Assembly: GCF_009870125.1 (NCBI RefSeq)
Contig: NC_046683.1
Location: 43,911,869-43,975,868 of the forward strand
Direction of reading: 5' to 3'
DNA length: 64,000 bases
Origin: Drosophila pseudoobscura
Lineage: Eukaryota > Arthropoda > Insecta > Diptera > Drosophilidae
The translations under genes were made by a program, and so were the position numbers. The notes under the pieces were generated by a model that searched no databases, was not told the DNA's origin, and saw only the letters and a program-made list of their open reading frames with translations. How positions within the stretch are numbered: position 1 is the stretch's first letter; each line of letters begins with the position of its first letter. Below, piece after piece: positions 60,762-64,000 of this stretch.

Positions 60762-60767
60762 AATAAA
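60762..60767 (+). terminator. Tsp66A: Tsp66A polyadenylation signal
   Basis: Canonical AATAAA, 204 nt past the TAA. Confidence 0.6.
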
Positions 60768-60769
60768 GA

Positions 60770-61975
60770 AATCAACAAAGCATGTCGGGGCGATTGAAAA
60801 AGTATTGCAAATGCCAAGGGATAGCCAGGGATTTGGACACGGACACGGACACGGAGATCTCGACTCGAATCGCAACAATATGCAAATGCAGCTAAGCGGC
60901 AAATATTCAAGGACAATCCAAATCCACCCACACCAGCCCACATCTCCCCCATCACGAGTTTATTCCTCTTTTATGTCCGTACATAAATTTTATTGTTGTC
61001 AACATTAAATTCTGGTCGTGGAAAACAATTTTGCAGCATTTGAAAATCCATAAAATATGCATACAAAATTGTCCAGCGGAACGACCAACTTTATGGCTAA
61101 ATAGTTTGCTCCGGCCCCCATCGTTAATGCCTTTTTTATACGTATGGGTGTTCTGGCGGAAACTTTTTAGCCACCGCCACCGCCACCGCCATCCCCATAA
61201 CCCTAACAACACTCTGGTCAAGCTGCTGAAGGAGCAACCCATCCAAAGTTTATGGCGGCAAAGGCAGGGCCTGAACCGAACTGAACACCAAAGGGTCATG
61301 TGGCTCATTAAACTTTGGCCAACAATTTTTTGCGGCACCCTGCCCACAAAGACAAACAGAAAGTTTTGCACTAAATATTTGGGGGAAAAAAATAGTCCAA
61401 CGGGGTTGCGAGTACTATGTGGAGATCCATAGACAGACACAGACAGAGACGCCACAGTTTTCAGGGGATTGCAGTGTGGGATGAAATGGAATGGGCAGAG
61501 AATTACTTGGCACACATACGCCCCATTTAACGCTAGACAAATGGCAGAACCTAGGGAAATACACATTGAAATGGAAAGTGTGAAAGTGCTATACCAAAAA
61601 ACAGTTAAGAATTGAAGGTACATCGAGTTTTAAGTTTGGGTTACTTATGAGATCTCGAACGAAGTCTAGAAACTGTGTTTCACTGAGCTTTGGGAGGCTT
61701 CTACTGGATGGTCATTATCATTCTGAAAGGAAACTCTGTCACCCGCCAGCACCAAAAAGGTTTATCCTGAAAATGAGACCCACCCTTTGAGAACTCACCC
61801 CCCACTCACCTTACTGGCTATCATTGATTCTCTGGAACATTTTAATTAGCGCAACATGTGCACGGACCTTTGTGGGTCCCATCACCCCGTTCCTCATCTG
61901 TGTTCCCGTACCCTGGGCGTTCCCATTCCCCTAATTAGCTTAAAAGCGAGTGCGTGTTTTATGCGACTACTGGAA
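60770..61975. other. Intergenic between Tsp66A and the retinin-like gene
   Basis: No gene seen. The long minus-strand frame at 60952-61623 has no start context, domain or signal and runs through simple CCACCG sequence. I do not call it. Confidence 0.5.
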
Positions 61976-61979
61976 GCTT

Positions 61980-61985
61980 TTTATT
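61980..61985 (-). terminator. Polyadenylation signal of the retinin-like gene
   Basis: TTTATT on + (AATAAA on the minus strand), about 75 nt past the stop. Confidence 0.65.
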
Positions 61986-62059
61986 GCGTACGAACAAATC
62001 AACAAAGTGTCAACGGGCGGTCAGCAGGACTCTCCTCAGGAGTACCCATTCCTTTCCGC

Positions 62060-62722
62060 TTAGTATCCCCAGTGGGAGCCGAAGCCATCGAAGCTGGCGT
62101 GGGAGACCACAGCGGCGGGCGAGTACTTGACGAAGGCAGTGGGCGCTGCGGCGGCGTAGGTCTTGGCGTAGACGGGGGCAGGGGCGGCATAGACCGGAGC
62201 TGGAGCAGCATAGACAGCTTTGGTCACGACGGGAGCTGGAGCGTACACTGGGGCAGGAGCGGAGTACACGGTCTTGGCCAGAACTGGGGCGGGAGCAGAG
62301 TACACGGTCTTGGCCAGAACTGGGGCGGGAGCAGAGTACACGGTCTTGGCCAGAACTGGGGCAGGAGCAGAGTACACTGTCTTAGCATAGACTGGAGCAG
62401 GAGCAGCGGCATAGATGGACTTGGTGATTACTGGAGCGGGAGCAGAGTACAGGGTCTTGGGGGTGTAGACGTTGTTGGTGATGCGGGAGTCCACTTTGCT
62501 CACGCTCGAGTAGGGGGTGACCACGTTCTTAGAGTAGGTGGAGACGGTGCCGCCGAAGGAGCGGACCACGTTCTGCTGGGTGGTGCCCACGGCATCGTAG
62601 TGGGGCTGGGCCAGCTTGGCCACCACAGGAACTGCGGCATAGGTGGTGGCTGGAGCCACGAAACCGGCGCTGGTCGCACCCATCAGAGCGCAGAAGGACA
62701 ACAGGACGTACTTGAATGCCAT
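62060..62722 (-). CDS. Retinin-like cuticular protein, 220 aa
   Basis: This is a secreted structural protein of the cuticle or corneal lens type. A signal peptide (MAFKYVLLSFCALMGATSAG) comes first. Next is the conserved block QQNVVRSFGGTVSTYSKNVV...SVSKVDSRITNN, typical of the retinin C-terminal family. An Ala/Pro/Val/Tyr repeat region follows, with VLAKTVYSAPAP repeated and related YAAPAPVYA units. The C-terminus ends in ASFDGFGSHWGY. The frame is a single exon, and the ATG (GCCATGGC) has good context. Its promoter has a TATA box at 62820-62827. From memory, relatives (the CG13674-CG13679 cluster) lie at 66A in D. melanogaster, which fits the neighbours. I cannot say which one it is. Confidence 0.8.
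   Translation of the reverse strand: MAFKYVLLSFCALMGATSAGFVAPATTYAAVPVVAKLAQPHYDAVGTTQQNVVRSFGGTVSTYSKNVVTPYSSVSKVDSRITNNVYTPKTLYSAPAPVITKSIYAAAPAPVYAKTVYSAPAPVLAKTVYSAPAPVLAKTVYSAPAPVLAKTVYSAPAPVYAPAPVVTKAVYAAPAPVYAAPAPVYAKTYAAAAPTAFVKYSPAAVVSHASFDGFGSHWGY
62263..62400 (-). repeat. 36-bp coding repeat in the retinin-like gene
   Basis: Near-identical 36-nt units (PVLAKTVYSAPA) occur three to four times in tandem within the coding region. The two middle copies are virtually identical, which suggests recent duplication or gene conversion. The frame is kept because 36 is divisible by three. Confidence 0.8.
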
Positions 62723-62792
62723 GGCTGGAGGAGTTGGTTTGAGCTTCGAATGGGAACTGGAACTGACGATGGAATAGAGCTGTAGTTGCTAC

Positions 62793-62827
62793 TGATGCCT
62801 AACTGCTTCGATTTCGCAGTTTTTATA
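62793..62827 (-). promoter_or_regulatory. TATA promoter of the retinin-like gene
   Basis: On the minus strand TATAAAAA (62820-62827) is followed by TCAGT with its A at 62793, 34 bp downstream and about 70 bp before the ATG. This is a compact promoter, as expected for a highly expressed cuticle gene. Confidence 0.65.
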
Positions 62828-62829
62828 GC

Positions 62830-64000
62830 CAAAACTGACAAAAACCGACAAAACCTCGAACCTATTGCCAAATTTCACGGCCATCGAGTCGAATGTGGCT
62901 CTGAGGGTCTCTGTATGTGTGTGACAGATTGACTTAGGCCTAAGCCGCTTCGACGTGTACTCGTAGAGACCCAGAGAAAGAGCCAGGCCCAAAACTGGTT
63001 CAATGGGTCGACAAATGACTGCGCGGAAACCATGTCTCTCTCTCTCTCTCTCTCTTCACCTTTGTGCCCTGCCCATCTCTTCGTAAGTGAACTGGAGGCC
63101 AGCTGAGAAGCTCACACTTCGGCGGGAAAGTGAATTATTTTGAATACTATCATCAGCTCATAAATTTTCCAGAGCAGCCAAAAGAAACGACAGCGAAAAA
63201 CTTTTATTTGCTCGGCGTATTTTTCCATTAAATTGAGTTCAACTCAAGCAGCAAATATGCCCCCTCTGCACCTTGTCTATCGAGGGGGATGTTCCCCCTC
63301 GGATGTTGTGTCAACTTTTGTATCAGCGGGGGGTTGGTGCCACAATTGGGGCGTTGGTGGCAGCGACTTGTTTATGATTTTTGTTTGTTTTTATTTCAAG
63401 AGAGTTTGAGAAGTTGTTGTGCCCTTCAAGAGGGACATCGGAGTCTGGGGGGAGGAATGCAGATGTGATGCTTTGGGGAAAGGGAAGGAAAAGATCGAAT
63501 ATCATCATGGGATATACAGAGAATCTGTGGCAAGGAATAAAACCAAACTTGGATCTCTTAAAGAACTGCGCGTAAATATACTACACAAAACTTAATTCCC
63601 GATAAATCAGAATCTTCCGCAAATGATCCAAAAAACAACCCAATCTTTCCTACCTCATTAGATAAGTCTTACCTCCTAGGGATAGGGCATCCAGCATTTC
63701 GGTTCTAAGGACTGCTTCTCTGTCTTGTGGGTCCACCTCCCCGGGAGTTCTTTTTGTTTTTCGCAAGTTTGGGAAATGAATTTCCCAGCTCCGCTGCTCA
63801 CGGAGCGCATGATGAATATTTATTGAAATTACCAAAGTTGACGCTGCTCCAAATTGAATTGTGTTGCCAACTTGGGATGCGACTCTTTGGGGCAGCAACA
63901 GCTACACCTACCGCTCCGGCAACAGCTACAAATTTTGTGATTATTTTGGCCTGGCTCTTCCGTTTGCGCTCTTTTGGCAAATTGTTATTAATTTTACACT
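62830..64000. other. Right flank, no gene seen
   Basis: No gene seen. It contains a CT run at 63035-63055. Short frames near 63.65-63.98 kb (minus) show no signal or motif. Confidence 0.5.
63035..63055. repeat. CT dinucleotide microsatellite
   Basis: TC run of about ten units upstream of the retinin-like gene. On the minus strand it reads GAGAGA, a possible GAGA-factor site. Confidence 0.8.

Noticed and set aside
60952..61623. 223-codon minus frame between Tsp66A and the cuticle gene
   Set aside because: Composition is not coding-like, with simple CCACCG sequence in the middle, no signal and no domain. Treated as chance.
1..64000. tRNA, rRNA, CRISPR or viral genes
   Set aside because: Looked for tRNA box B-like sequence and repeat-spacer patterns and found none convincing. 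No retroviral or viral coding frames recognised.

Overview
The window is insect nuclear DNA from the genus Drosophila. The genes are small, with 53-71 nt introns in ppk26 and Tsp66A. They recognisably match Rac2, ppk26, Tsp66A, a retinin-like cuticle protein gene and an hnRNP C/RALY-like gene. From memory (not checked here) these lie around 65F-66A on D. melanogaster 3L, so the window is probably Muller element D. Two DINE-1/SGM-like Helentron fragments and abundant short microsatellites point to a species outside melanogaster, perhaps of the obscura group. That species guess is inference.

Layout. 1-14.4 kb: gene-poor AT-rich DNA with two DINE-1-like fragments (4.1-5.4 kb), a 191-bp inverted-repeat element (8.8 kb) and microsatellites. 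14.40 kb: a DPE-type core promoter with a perfect Inr and correctly spaced DPE, followed by a probable non-coding exon ending at a donor at 14,607. 14.6-36.3 kb: probably a long first intron, holding Rac2 on the minus strand (26.73-27.31 kb). Two related arrays of degenerate tandem repeats flank Rac2 (24.3-24.6 and 29.4-29.7 kb). 36.3-46.3 kb: the coding exons of an hnRNP C/RALY-like protein with one RRM, a poly-Q/His-rich middle and two zinc-finger-like motifs. A 426-codon secreted-protein gene of unknown function is nested in one of its introns (43.23-44.51 kb). 47.9-48.3 kb: two diverged 180-bp tandem units. 49.4-51.7 kb: the complete six-exon ppk26 gene. 53.3-53.5 kb: a 51-codon minus-strand ORF followed by a poly(A) signal, possibly a new small gene. 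53.5-59.5 kb: intergenic. 59.5-60.8 kb: Tsp66A. 62.0-62.8 kb: a retinin-like cuticular gene with a TATA box, minus strand.

These genes do not form one pathway. Rac2 is a cytoskeletal GTPase, the RRM/zinc-finger protein is nuclear, ppk26 is a sensory-neuron cation channel subunit, Tsp66A is a membrane organiser and the retinin-like protein is extracellular. Reading frames were checked by hand. The spliced lengths of the RRM gene (2268 nt), ppk26 (1791 nt) and Tsp66A (849 nt) are all multiples of three with consensus GT/AG borders. The best candidates for undescribed biology are the small ORF at 53.36-53.51 kb, the repeat arrays flanking Rac2, the orphan nested secreted gene, and the in-frame intron-like segments in the RRM and tetraspanin genes.
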